A DNA stretch of 6,805 nt from Planctomycetaceae bacterium. GTDB lineage: Bacteria > Planctomycetota > Planctomycetia > Pirellulales > Thermoguttaceae. The translations under genes and the position numbers were made by a program. The notes under the pieces were generated by a model. It saw only the letters and a list, made by a program, of their open reading frames with translations, was not told the origin of the DNA and searched no databases. Within the stretch, counting starts at the first letter, position 1. Each line of letters begins with the position of its first letter. Below are positions 1-5,089 of this stretch, piece after piece. Location: assembly GCA_031266315.1 (NCBI GenBank), contig JAISBG010000658.1, positions 1 through 6,805 of the forward strand, in the 5' to 3' direction.

Positions 1-63
1 GTTGCCATGTGTTTTTCTGTTGAACTGCTACGCAATTTTGGGAAAGAGGGAAGGTCTTGCTTA

Positions 64-118
64 CCCCGTGCTGCACTTCGTTTGCACGGGGTTATCCATG
101 TACAAGTCCTACGGACTT
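64..118. repeat. REP-like double hairpin
   Basis: Two adjacent perfect stems are visible. CCCCGTGC (64-71) pairs with GCACGGGG (84-91) around a 12-nt loop, and AAGTCC (104-109) pairs with GGACTT (113-118) around TAC. GC-rich paired palindromes in an AT-rich intergenic region are typical of REP/BIME-type repeats, which in many bacteria are spread by Y1 (RAYT) transposases; no such transposase is in the window. That it is a dispersed family here is inference, since only one copy is visible. Confidence 0.6.
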
Positions 119-199
119 AATAATACACATTATATTTGCTTTGATGCTTCGTGCGGTTACAAAAGAAATTGCAATCCTACTTGAACAATTACGAAACGG

Positions 200-227
200 T
201 TGCTTTCATACGAGAAAATATTATAAT
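200..227 (+). promoter_or_regulatory. Candidate sigma70-type promoter for the 298-975 gene
   Basis: TATAAT at 222-227 is a perfect -10 hexamer. TTGCTT at 200-205, with a 16-bp spacer, is a weak -35 (only TTG matches). Transcription would start near 234, leaving a ~65-nt leader containing the two TGTTCAA heptamers. The -10 box lies inside the duplicated module, so the copy at 971-976 could also act as a promoter, although there the box overlaps the preceding stop codon and has no good -35. AT-rich sequence gives TATAAT by chance fairly often. Confidence 0.4.
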
Positions 228-269
228 TTTTTAATAACGATTTTGTTCAATCCTGTTCAAAATAACATT
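220..269 (+). repeat. Direct repeat copy 1 (promoter-containing module)
   Basis: This ~50-bp segment recurs at 969-1017, offset 748 bp. The core at 228-262 is identical over 35 bases to 976-1010. The flanking ATTATAA and AACATT also match; the only differences are one extra T in a T-run and TA versus CG near the 3' end. The module contains TATAAT and two TGTTCAA heptamers ten bases apart. It lies upstream of the gene at 298; its twin lies upstream of the gene at 1057. Confidence 0.85.
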
Positions 270-297
270 CAATACGCAAAACTATGAGGAGATAATA

Positions 298-975
298 ATG
301 AAAAAGATATTCCTGATATCCGTGTGTATTTTGTTGCTTTATTCTGTGTTCGCCCAATTTCAGATTGTTGCGGAACAAAACGGGAGTGAAGTAGGAGACA
401 AAGACACTTTTCCAAACACCCTATTCCAATCACAACACAATGAGAATCTCAATCATGATTCTCAATGTATTGCGTTATTGGAACAGCGTATTAAATTAAA
501 AAAGGAAAAACTTGAATGGATTGAAACGGCTTATAAGTCTGGAAATGGTTCCTATCGTTATAACAATTATATTGATGCTCAAATTGCCGTTACCGATGCG
601 AAAATTGTTCTTTATCGTTATACCGGTAAACAGAAAGAACTGATCGCAACTCTCGAAGAAAAACTTGATTTGTCTAAAGAACAATATCGGGCAGTTGAAG
701 CGGCTTATAAGTCTGGAAGTGGTTCTTGTCGTTACAACAATTATATTGATGCTCAAATTGCTGTTACCAATGCAAAAATTATTCTTTATCGTTATACCGG
801 TAAACAGAAAGAATTGATAGCGGCTCTCGAAGAAAAACTTGATTTGTCCAAAGAACAATATCGAGCAATTGAAATCGGCGTTAAAAGCGGTGTTACTGGT
901 ACGATTCAATTAATTGATGCGAAACTGGCAATTGTTGAAGCGGAATTAGAATTGAAACAAGAAAAAACATTATAA
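298..975 (+). CDS. Secreted protein with TolC-like 58-residue helical repeats
   Basis: The product is 225 aa. Residues 1-19 form a Sec signal peptide (KK, hydrophobic core, V17-F-A19 then Q20), so it should be periplasmic or surface-exposed. A polar linker (~20-60) leads into three tandem repeats: 61-118, 119-176 and a shorter, diverged 177-225. Each reads as helix, AYKSG or VKSG turn, then IDAQIAV/IDAKLAI helix, the pattern of the coiled-coil hairpins of TolC-type outer membrane efflux proteins. No beta-barrel is present and the protein is about half TolC length, so it is not a TolC channel; a planctomycete coiled-coil envelope protein is more likely. Repeats 1 and 2 are also close in DNA, implying recent internal duplication. 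The ATG is supported by GAGGAG at 286-291. Function unknown; the gene call itself is secure. Confidence 0.85.
   Translation: MKKIFLISVCILLLYSVFAQFQIVAEQNGSEVGDKDTFPNTLFQSQHNENLNHDSQCIALLEQRIKLKKEKLEWIETAYKSGNGSYRYNNYIDAQIAVTDAKIVLYRYTGKQKELIATLEEKLDLSKEQYRAVEAAYKSGSGSCRYNNYIDAQIAVTNAKIILYRYTGKQKELIAALEEKLDLSKEQYRAIEIGVKSGVTGTIQLIDAKLAIVEAELELKQEKTL
478..975 (+). repeat. Intragenic tandem repeat, 174-bp period
   Basis: Units start at 478, 652 and 826. For example, the run encoding AYKSG recurs at 531 and 705, and CTCTCGAAGAA recurs at 650 and 824, both exactly 174 bp apart. Units 1 and 2 are highly similar in DNA across their second halves. Unit 3 retains the first half (LEEKLDLSKEQYRA) and then diverges, lacking the RYNNY insertion seen after the turn in units 1 and 2. 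This geometry favours copy-number change by slippage or recombination. Confidence 0.9.
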
Positions 976-1017
976 TTTTTAATAACGATTTTGTTCAATC
1001 CTGTTCAAAACGACATT
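969..1017 (+). repeat. Direct repeat copy 2, overlapping a stop codon
   Basis: This is the second copy of the module at 220-269. Its first bases include the TAA stop (973-975) of the preceding gene, which at the same time forms part of TATAAT (971-976). The rest fills the gap before the Shine-Dalgarno and start at 1057. Because the 35-bp core is identical in both copies, the 748-bp unit between them could be lost or gained by recombination. Confidence 0.85.
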
Positions 1018-1056
1018 TATAGAAAAACTTTTACTGATACAGAAAGGACATGTGTT

Positions 1057-2052
1057 ATGTCGTCTCAATGGTTTACGAAAAAGCCGAATGAAGAAAAACG
1101 CGGACCGTTTTCGGATAATGAATTGAAACAACTTACCCGTACCGGCAAACTTTTGGCAACAGATTTTGTTTGGCGTGAAGGGATGTCTCAGGCAGTTCCT
1201 GCGTCGAAAATTAAAGGCTTATTTCAGAAAACACCGCCGGTTATTCCGCCGCCAGTTACTCTTCCGCCGCCAACTTCACCGCCGTTGCCGCCGCCGTTGG
1301 TTGATCCGAACAATCTTGACGCATTGATTGCCGGTCTTGTGCCGACACAGCAAAATGTAACAGGTTATGTTCCAAACAGCACGGCACAAAACAGGAATGA
1401 AAAAGAGAATCAGCAAGAAGAATCTGATGATGTTTTCAGTTGGTATCGTTCCGGTGATTCGCGTGCTCCGATTCTTGTTAATTCAATAACTTTTTGGCAG
1501 GCAATTCATGCTGTCGGAAGTAAAAACAAGGCTTTTTATTTTTTGTTACCAATTATTGTTGTGATACCATTAGGTTTCCTGTTGGGAATTATTAATTCGT
1601 TAATTCCCTTTTTCTTTATCAACTGGATTATTTTATTTGTTGTTAGTGCAGGTGTTGGTGAAGCGGTTTTTCAATGTTTTCGTCTGGCGGGTGTCCATAA
1701 CAAGTTTTTTTCAATGGGATACGGATTTTTGTGTGGATTATTAACTTGTTACTTTTTTCTTGCGGGCGGGTTATTTTGCGATTACAATCGCAATACGGAC
1801 AAAGACGATCCGCCGCTTAGTGTGATTCGTGCGGCGATGCTGGACAGTATAATATGGTATGTCAAAATGAAATCGGAAACGATGTCCATTACCAAACACG
1901 TGTTACATGGTAAGCCGTTGCCTCCTAATCGTTTTTTAAATTACGCCTTTATTTTTGTTGACTTATTGATTATTGTATTAATGATGAGTGCCGCATCCGG
2001 CGGCGGGCGGCAAAATGTTTCAGGAGGAACAACCGAAAACTCCAATGAATAA
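1057..2052 (+). CDS. GYF_2 (DUF4339) domain, proline-rich, multi-pass membrane protein
   Basis: The protein is 331 aa from the ATG at 1057. That start is preferred over an upstream in-frame TTG (991) because GAAAGGA sits ~9 bases before it and the domain begins right there. Residues 1-55 match the GYF_2 pattern: W5-F6, G16-P17-F18, W39, E41-G42-M43. GYF_2 domains are presumed protein-interaction modules that often sit on bacterial membrane proteins. Residues 60-84 are a proline-rich linker, 85-150 are polar, and hydrophobic segments follow at about 159-180, 183-204, 219-240 and 294-312. A Gly/Ser-rich tail ends the chain. The GYF_2 domain is likely cytoplasmic and may bind proline-rich partners, possibly its own linker. 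It follows the repeat-protein gene by 81 bp on the same strand. Exact role unknown. Confidence 0.82.
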   Translation: MSSQWFTKKPNEEKRGPFSDNELKQLTRTGKLLATDFVWREGMSQAVPASKIKGLFQKTPPVIPPPVTLPPPTSPPLPPPLVDPNNLDALIAGLVPTQQNVTGYVPNSTAQNRNEKENQQEESDDVFSWYRSGDSRAPILVNSITFWQAIHAVGSKNKAFYFLLPIIVVIPLGFLLGIINSLIPFFFINWIILFVVSAGVGEAVFQCFRLAGVHNKFFSMGYGFLCGLLTCYFFLAGGLFCDYNRNTDKDDPPLSVIRAAMLDSIIWYVKMKSETMSITKHVLHGKPLPPNRFLNYAFIFVDLLIIVLMMSAASGGGRQNVSGGTTENSNE

Positions 2053-2269
2053 ATTGGTCATGTGCAAGCGAAAAAAGACCCACTTGTATGCAAGTACCGT
2101 GATATTAATTGATGTTTTTTTGCTTATATTTATTATTACGATAAATATTGTTTTTGATGTTTTTATATTTCGCTAACTATTTTTATTTAATTTGTATTTA
2201 ACGGTATTTAGGAGTGGTTGTTCGTATGGGGCGCGTCGGCGTAATTGGTAGAACTTTATGGTAATCATT

Positions 2270-2407
2270 TTAGGCAACTTCTAAAAACCTATTTTTTGAC
2301 ATGATTTACAGAATTTACAGGATAAAATCAAATAAAATAAAATCCGATAAATCACGTATATCTTGTTAAAAATAATCTTTGCTCAAGGTTTTTTAGAAGT
2401 TGCCTAA
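2270..2407. mobile_element. MITE-like element, 138 bp
   Basis: Terminal inverted repeats are clear: TTAGGCAACTTCTAAAAACC at the left end (2270-2289) and its complement at the right end (from 2387), identical except for one extra T in a homopolymer. ATT flanks both ends (2267-2269 and 2408-2410), consistent with a 3-bp target duplication. There is no coding capacity. Inside are two ATTTACAG units nine bases apart (2304-2311, 2313-2320). Non-autonomous elements of this form are mobilised in trans by an IS transposase with matching ends; none is in the window, so the parent IS is unknown. Confidence 0.7.
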
Positions 2408-2465
2408 ATTGAATTGAGGAGTGTGATTTCTTGCCAGAATATGATAAAATAAACTTCACGTGTGT

Positions 2466-2506
2466 CGGAAGTTTATTGCGGTACCAACGCCAAAACCGTA
2501 CTTCCG
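2466..2506. repeat. Nested inverted repeat upstream of the isomerase-like gene
   Basis: CGGAAGT (2466-2472) pairs with ACTTCCG (2500-2506), and inside it CGGT (2479-2482) can pair with ACCG. A seven-T run follows ~10 bases later (2514-2521 region). It might be a weak terminator for rightward transcription or a 5'-leader structure of the gene at 2549. The spacing of the T-run is poor for a classical terminator. Confidence 0.3.
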
Positions 2507-2548
2507 ATTTTGAGATTTTTTTGAAACCTTTTTAATTTTTACAATGCA

Positions 2549-3550
2549 ATGACAAATTTATTATCACGCCGTTGTTTTTTGGGCATGACCGCTGCGGTGG
2601 TTACTTCTGCGGGACTACAGAGCCGGTTTTCTTCGGCGCAAACTGTCGCCGAACAATCCGCAACTCCGTTTCCTTCGGAAATCTACAAGGCTCGGATTGT
2701 CGGAACTCCAACCGATGAGATTTGTGAAAAATGGAAATCTGCCGGTTTTGCCGGTATGGAAGTTAGCAATTGGGACGTTTCTCCCGCCAACGCCCGGAAA
2801 AGTCGGCAACTCGTTGAAAAATATGATTTACGAATCCATTCCGTAATGCGCGGTTGGGCAAATTTCAATGATCCGGCAAAGTATAAGGCTGATATTGAAT
2901 CAGTAAAAACGGCTCTTCGAGCGGCTTCGGCTTACGGAGCGGATGCGATTTTACTGGTTCCGTGCCGCATTGGCGGAATGAAAATGCCGGAAGCATGGGA
3001 CTTCGATATTGATTTCAACCCCGAAACATTGAAAGTCAAAACAGTTGCCGAAGGCAACAACTCTCTTTACGCCGATTATATTGCGGCGCAAAATCTGGCA
3101 ACAGAGTCCTCAATTCGTGCAATAGAATCACTCATTCCGGTTGCCGCCCAAGAAGGTGTTCGTATTGCTATTGAAAATGTCTGGAACAATCTTTGGTGTA
3201 CACCGAAATTTTTTGCCGCATTTTGCAAATATTTTAATCTTCCTTGGGTCGGCTGTTATTTCGATCTCGGCAATCACACCAAATACTCCCGATGTGAAGA
3301 ATGGCTCAAGGAACTCGGCAATTCCATTGTCAAGTTGCATATCAAAGGGTTTAAGGTTAATGAAGTAAAAGGTAAACTCGGCGGCGGTCCCGGTGATTGG
3401 GTTAATATTGATCAGGCAACTATTGACTGGAAATCGGTACGAAAAACATTGTCCAATATTCGATACAACGGTTGGATGAGTATTGAGGAAAACGGTTACA
3501 ACGATGCCGAATACAGCAAAATTCTCGATAAAATCATCGCTGGTGAATAA
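2549..3550 (+). CDS. Tat-exported sugar phosphate isomerase/epimerase-like protein (xylose-isomerase-like TIM barrel)
   Basis: The protein is 333 aa. The N-terminus carries a twin-arginine signal (S6-R7-R8-C9-F10-L11, hydrophobic stretch, likely cleavage near SSAQT at 28-32), so it should be exported folded. The body matches the AP_endonuc_2 / xylose-isomerase-like TIM barrel. Candidate metal ligands lie on late strands: E209 (IAIEN), D239 (CYFDLGNH), H264 (KLHIKG) and E313 (MSIEENG), the Glu-Asp-His-Glu set used by ketose epimerases of this fold. Length and layout suit the family, with no sign of truncation. Substrate cannot be read from sequence; a sugar or inositol derivative is plausible. 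No Shine-Dalgarno is seen before ATG 2549, which is common in planctomycetes. The gene stands alone, with no sugar-catabolic neighbours. Confidence 0.88.
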   Translation: MTNLLSRRCFLGMTAAVVTSAGLQSRFSSAQTVAEQSATPFPSEIYKARIVGTPTDEICEKWKSAGFAGMEVSNWDVSPANARKSRQLVEKYDLRIHSVMRGWANFNDPAKYKADIESVKTALRAASAYGADAILLVPCRIGGMKMPEAWDFDIDFNPETLKVKTVAEGNNSLYADYIAAQNLATESSIRAIESLIPVAAQEGVRIAIENVWNNLWCTPKFFAAFCKYFNLPWVGCYFDLGNHTKYSRCEEWLKELGNSIVKLHIKGFKVNEVKGKLGGGPGDWVNIDQATIDWKSVRKTLSNIRYNGWMSIEENGYNDAEYSKILDKIIAGE

Positions 3551-3600
3551 ACCGGAAATTCCTAAGTGATCCTTCATTGATAACCATAGCAAAGTATATT

Positions 3601-3737
3601 AATATATAGGGTTAGAAAATTCCATTGAATAATTACAAAATTCTTTTGCAACCTCTTTTCAAGGTCAAATAAATTTGAGATAATATTCAATTATTGGATA
3701 ATAAATTATCAAATAAAATTTTTTAACCCTAAATATT
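3601..3737. repeat. Imperfect inverted-repeat pair, 21-bp arms
   Basis: AATATATAGGGTTAGAAAATT (3601-3621, 21 positions) is the inverse complement of 3717-3737 at 19 of 21 positions; the informative part is AGGGTTA against TAACCCT. The 137-bp span is almost the same size as the MITE-like element at 2270-2407 but unrelated in sequence, and no target duplication is evident. It could be a decayed small inverted-repeat element or a chance match in very AT-rich DNA. Confidence 0.4.
3675..3702 (+). promoter_or_regulatory. Candidate sigma70-type promoter for the NuoE-family gene
   Basis: TTGAGA (3675-3680, 5/6 to TTGACA) and GATAAT (3697-3702, 5/6 to TATAAT) are separated by 16 bp. This would start transcription near 3709, giving a ~57-nt leader that contains the right arm of the inverted repeat at 3717-3737. 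The region is very AT-rich, so chance matches are likely. Confidence 0.35.
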
Positions 3738-3765
3738 TTGTCCATTTTACCCAACCCAGCCAAAA

Positions 3766-4257
3766 ATGAATTCAGCAGTTCAATCTATCGAAGAAGGAGT
3801 CAAAAAAATTTTAATCGCTTATCCCAATGCCGGACGCGATTCATTGATTCCCATTCTTCAGGAAATTCAGGAAAAACAAGGTTTCCTGTCTCGTGAAGCC
3901 GTTGTTGTTGTCGGTAAGATATTAAATCTTCCGGCAAGCAAAATTTACGGCGTGGCAACATTTTACAATCAGTTTCGCTTTACACCGCAAGGTCGGTTTC
4001 ATATTCAGATTTGTCGCGGAACAGCGTGTCATGTCAAAGGTTCGGCGGCGGTTCTTGATTCTCTAAAGCGGGAATTAAAAGTTGAAGCCGGCGAAACAAC
4101 CAGAGATGGTTTGTTCAGTCTCGAAGTTGTCGCTTGTATCGGTGCCTGCGGTCTGGCTCCGGTCATGAATATCGACGGCAACTTCCACGCCAACCTGACC
4201 ACTCAAGCAATTCCCGGTATTCTAAATCAGTACAAAAAACAAACCGGTTCCAAATAA
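3766..4257 (+). CDS. nuoE: NuoE/HndA-family [2Fe-2S] subunit (24-kDa NADH dehydrogenase type)
   Basis: The protein is 163 aa, the usual size for NuoE. An N-terminal helical part (~1-75, with the family-typical KIYGVATFYNQF at 59-70) precedes a thioredoxin-like [2Fe-2S] domain with all four ligands: C83 and C88 (C-x4-C in ICRGTACH) and C124 and C128 (C-x3-C in ACIGACG). NuoE carries electrons beside the NADH-oxidising NuoF; homologues (HndA, HydC) serve NAD(P)-linked or bifurcating hydrogenases and formate dehydrogenases. No nuoF-like gene follows: the next gene is on the opposite strand, so its partner must be encoded elsewhere. Which complex it joins cannot be decided here, and the symbol is a family label. 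No Shine-Dalgarno is visible before the ATG. No key residue is missing. Confidence 0.93.
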   Translation: MNSAVQSIEEGVKKILIAYPNAGRDSLIPILQEIQEKQGFLSREAVVVVGKILNLPASKIYGVATFYNQFRFTPQGRFHIQICRGTACHVKGSAAVLDSLKRELKVEAGETTRDGLFSLEVVACIGACGLAPVMNIDGNFHANLTTQAIPGILNQYKKQTGSK

Positions 4258-4304
4258 TCGTTGCCAAAATAAATCGTTACGGTTATATACTTTGTTAGGG
4301 TTTT

Positions 4305-4364
4305 ATTCGGTATTTTTTCAAGTTTCTAAATAATTATTTTCTGGATTGATCTGAAAAACCGAAT
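4305..4364. terminator. Possible terminator-like inverted repeat after the NuoE-family gene
   Basis: ATTCGGTATTTTTTCA (4305-4320) can pair with TGAAAAACCGAAT (4352-4364), with a small bulge and a ~31-nt loop. It sits ~48 bp after the stop codon. The large loop and lack of a T-run after the second arm make it a poor intrinsic terminator, and it may instead be an outer layer of the adjacent palindrome. Confidence 0.25.
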
Positions 4365-4438
4365 AGCCCGACAGGGCTTTATTTCTGTAACCGCAGGTCT
4401 TTGACCTGCGGTTATGAAAATGAAGCCCTATCGGGCTA
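4364..4438. repeat. REP-like nested palindrome, 75 bp
   Basis: The outer arm TAGCCCGACAGGGCTT (4364-4379) pairs with 4423-4438 with a single mismatch. Inside it, TAACCGCAGGTC (4388-4399) and GACCTGCGGTTA (4403-4414) form a perfect 12-bp stem around a TTT loop. Each outer arm is also partly self-complementary (AGCCCG/CGGGCT-type and AGCCCT/AGGGCT). The GC-rich nested structure between convergent genes is typical of REP/BIME elements and can act as a bidirectional transcription or mRNA-decay barrier. Copy number in the genome is not visible. Confidence 0.75.
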
Positions 4439-4582
4439 CTCCGCTTTTTGTACCTATTAAGTAAAAGTAAATAGTTATGACAACTTTTAACAAAAATTAC
4501 ACGGAATAGTTATAAAAATATCAATTTTATGACTAATACAGTATAGTCAATGTTTTTCATATCAATCCCGTGAACGGTTACG

Positions 4583-5002
4583 TTATTTTTTCGTTTTCGG
4601 GTTCGGTTCGACCGTAATATCGAATTTTCCACCGGAAACAGGAACGTCAACCGTGATGCCGGATGTTTCCGGTGATAAATATTTTTCGTCAATCAACGAA
4701 ACCATTTTGACGTTCATTCCGTCTTCTGTTTTACCGTCCGGTTTCTGTGCGCCGAAAATATAGACGTTATATTTTCCTTTCGGCAATCCGTCTTTATCCG
4801 AAATCGAACCGACAACATAAGTTCCGTCCGGTTTCAATATTCCGCGTGCCTCGTATGTCGGCGTTTGAAAATAAACTTCACCAACACCGAGAGGCGTACC
4901 GTCAGTAAATGTCACTTTGCAGCCCATTTTGACCTTGCAGCCATTGCAACCGGCAATTATCAATAACGCGGTAAGCGTGAGAAAAAAAATTGTATGTTTC
5001 AT
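4583..5002 (-). CDS. Small planctomycete lipoprotein, transthyretin/carboxypeptidase-regulatory-like
   Basis: The protein is 139 aa. A lipoprotein signal peptide (MKH, hydrophobic 5-17, lipobox I16-A17-G18-C19) predicts lipid attachment at C19. The mature part is a single beta-sandwich-like domain with the features of small planctomycete lipoproteins found beside DUF1559 genes: VTFTDGTPL (30-38), GEVYF (41-45), DGTY (59-62), DGLPKGKYNV (71-80), LIDEKYLSPETSGITVDV (103-120) and a FDITVEP end (127-133). Two additional cysteines (C22, C28) just after the lipid-attached one are unusual. AAGGA at 5010-5014, seven bases upstream, supports the ATG. It follows the DUF1559 gene by 87 bp on the same strand, so co-transcription with partial termination is likely. 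Family role is unknown; an envelope-anchored accessory to the DUF1559 protein is inference. Confidence 0.9.
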   Translation of the reverse strand: MKHTIFFLTLTALLIIAGCNGCKVKMGCKVTFTDGTPLGVGEVYFQTPTYEARGILKPDGTYVVGSISDKDGLPKGKYNVYIFGAQKPDGKTEDGMNVKMVSLIDEKYLSPETSGITVDVPVSGGKFDITVEPNPKTKK

Positions 5003-5045
5003 TATATTTTCCTTATTGTTAAAAATGGTATTTTTTGAAAAACAA

Positions 5046-5082
5046 TCAGCAGGCGGTCTTTCGTTAAAAGTCCGCCTACTGA
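5046..5082 (-). terminator. Intrinsic terminator / attenuator between DUF1559 and lipoprotein genes
   Basis: Arms at 5046-5061 and 5067-5082 form a 16-bp stem with two mismatches (GC-rich core AGGCGG/CCGCCT) and a 5-nt loop. On the minus strand it begins 7 bases after the DUF1559 stop and is followed by ATTGTTTTTC (5045-5036). An A-run on the other side makes it bidirectional in form. It probably stops part of the transcription so that the lipoprotein is made in smaller amounts, or caps the DUF1559 mRNA. Confidence 0.7.
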
Positions 5083-5089
5083 CAAAAAA

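Larger units (their letters stand above)
1..297. other. Non-coding left edge with REP-like hairpins
   Basis: I see no credible gene here. Open frames crossing the region translate the hairpin repeat at 64-118 and have no domain character. The stretch holds a double hairpin (64-118), a perfect TATAAT at 222-227, the first copy of a direct repeat (220-269) and a Shine-Dalgarno GAGGAG at 286-291 that serves the gene starting at 298. It is therefore best read as the upstream region of that gene. Nothing in bases 1-60 could be assigned; they could be the tail of something outside the window. Confidence 0.6.
2053..2548. other. 496-bp non-coding stretch with MITE-like insertion
   Basis: No convincing gene lies here; a 62-codon frame starting inside the previous gene is AT-rich noise with a hydrophobic tail. 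The stretch contains a 138-bp element with terminal inverted repeats (2270-2407), a nested inverted repeat (2466-2506) and a short GC-rich patch at 2229-2242. That patch shares the 10-mer GCGTCGGCGT with the palindrome near 6733. No Shine-Dalgarno precedes the next gene. Confidence 0.6.
4258..4582. other. Convergent intergenic region with palindromes
   Basis: This 325-bp gap lies between genes pointing at each other. It contains an inverted repeat (ATTCGGT... at 4305-4320 against TGAAAAACCGAAT at 4352-4364), directly abutting the nested palindrome at 4364-4438, and a small stem TGACTA (4530-4535) / TAGTCA (4544-4549). The last could weakly assist termination of the minus-strand lipoprotein gene. 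No coding frame of note. Confidence 0.6.

Noticed and set aside
2..287. Two overlapping 60-76-codon open frames at the left edge
   Set aside because: They mostly translate the REP-like hairpin and lack ribosome sites or domain features.
496..909. 137-codon open frame on the minus strand
   Set aside because: It is the antisense shadow of the tandem-repeat gene; its own repeats mirror the sense repeats, and the sense frame has a signal peptide and a Shine-Dalgarno.
478..975. CRISPR-like or DGR-like repeat array
   Set aside because: The 174-bp units are in-frame coding repeats with no spacers; no reverse transcriptase or Cas gene is present.
2229..2258. tRNA-like 5' half (GGCGTAATTGGTAGA resembles a D-arm)
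   Set aside because: No anticodon or T-arm follows and no complementary acceptor end is found on either side of the MITE-like element. It may instead be a palindrome remnant because it shares GCGTCGGCGT with 6733-6742.
2521..2545. Promoter TTGAAA / TACAAT just before the isomerase-like gene
   Set aside because: The spacer is only about 13 bp and the -10 would nearly touch the start codon.
3128..3592. 154-codon open frame on the minus strand
   Set aside because: Antisense to conserved TIM-barrel motifs of the sense gene; no family resemblance.
4530..4549. Terminator of the lipoprotein gene
   Set aside because: The stem is only six base pairs with a bulge and lacks a proper T-run on either side.
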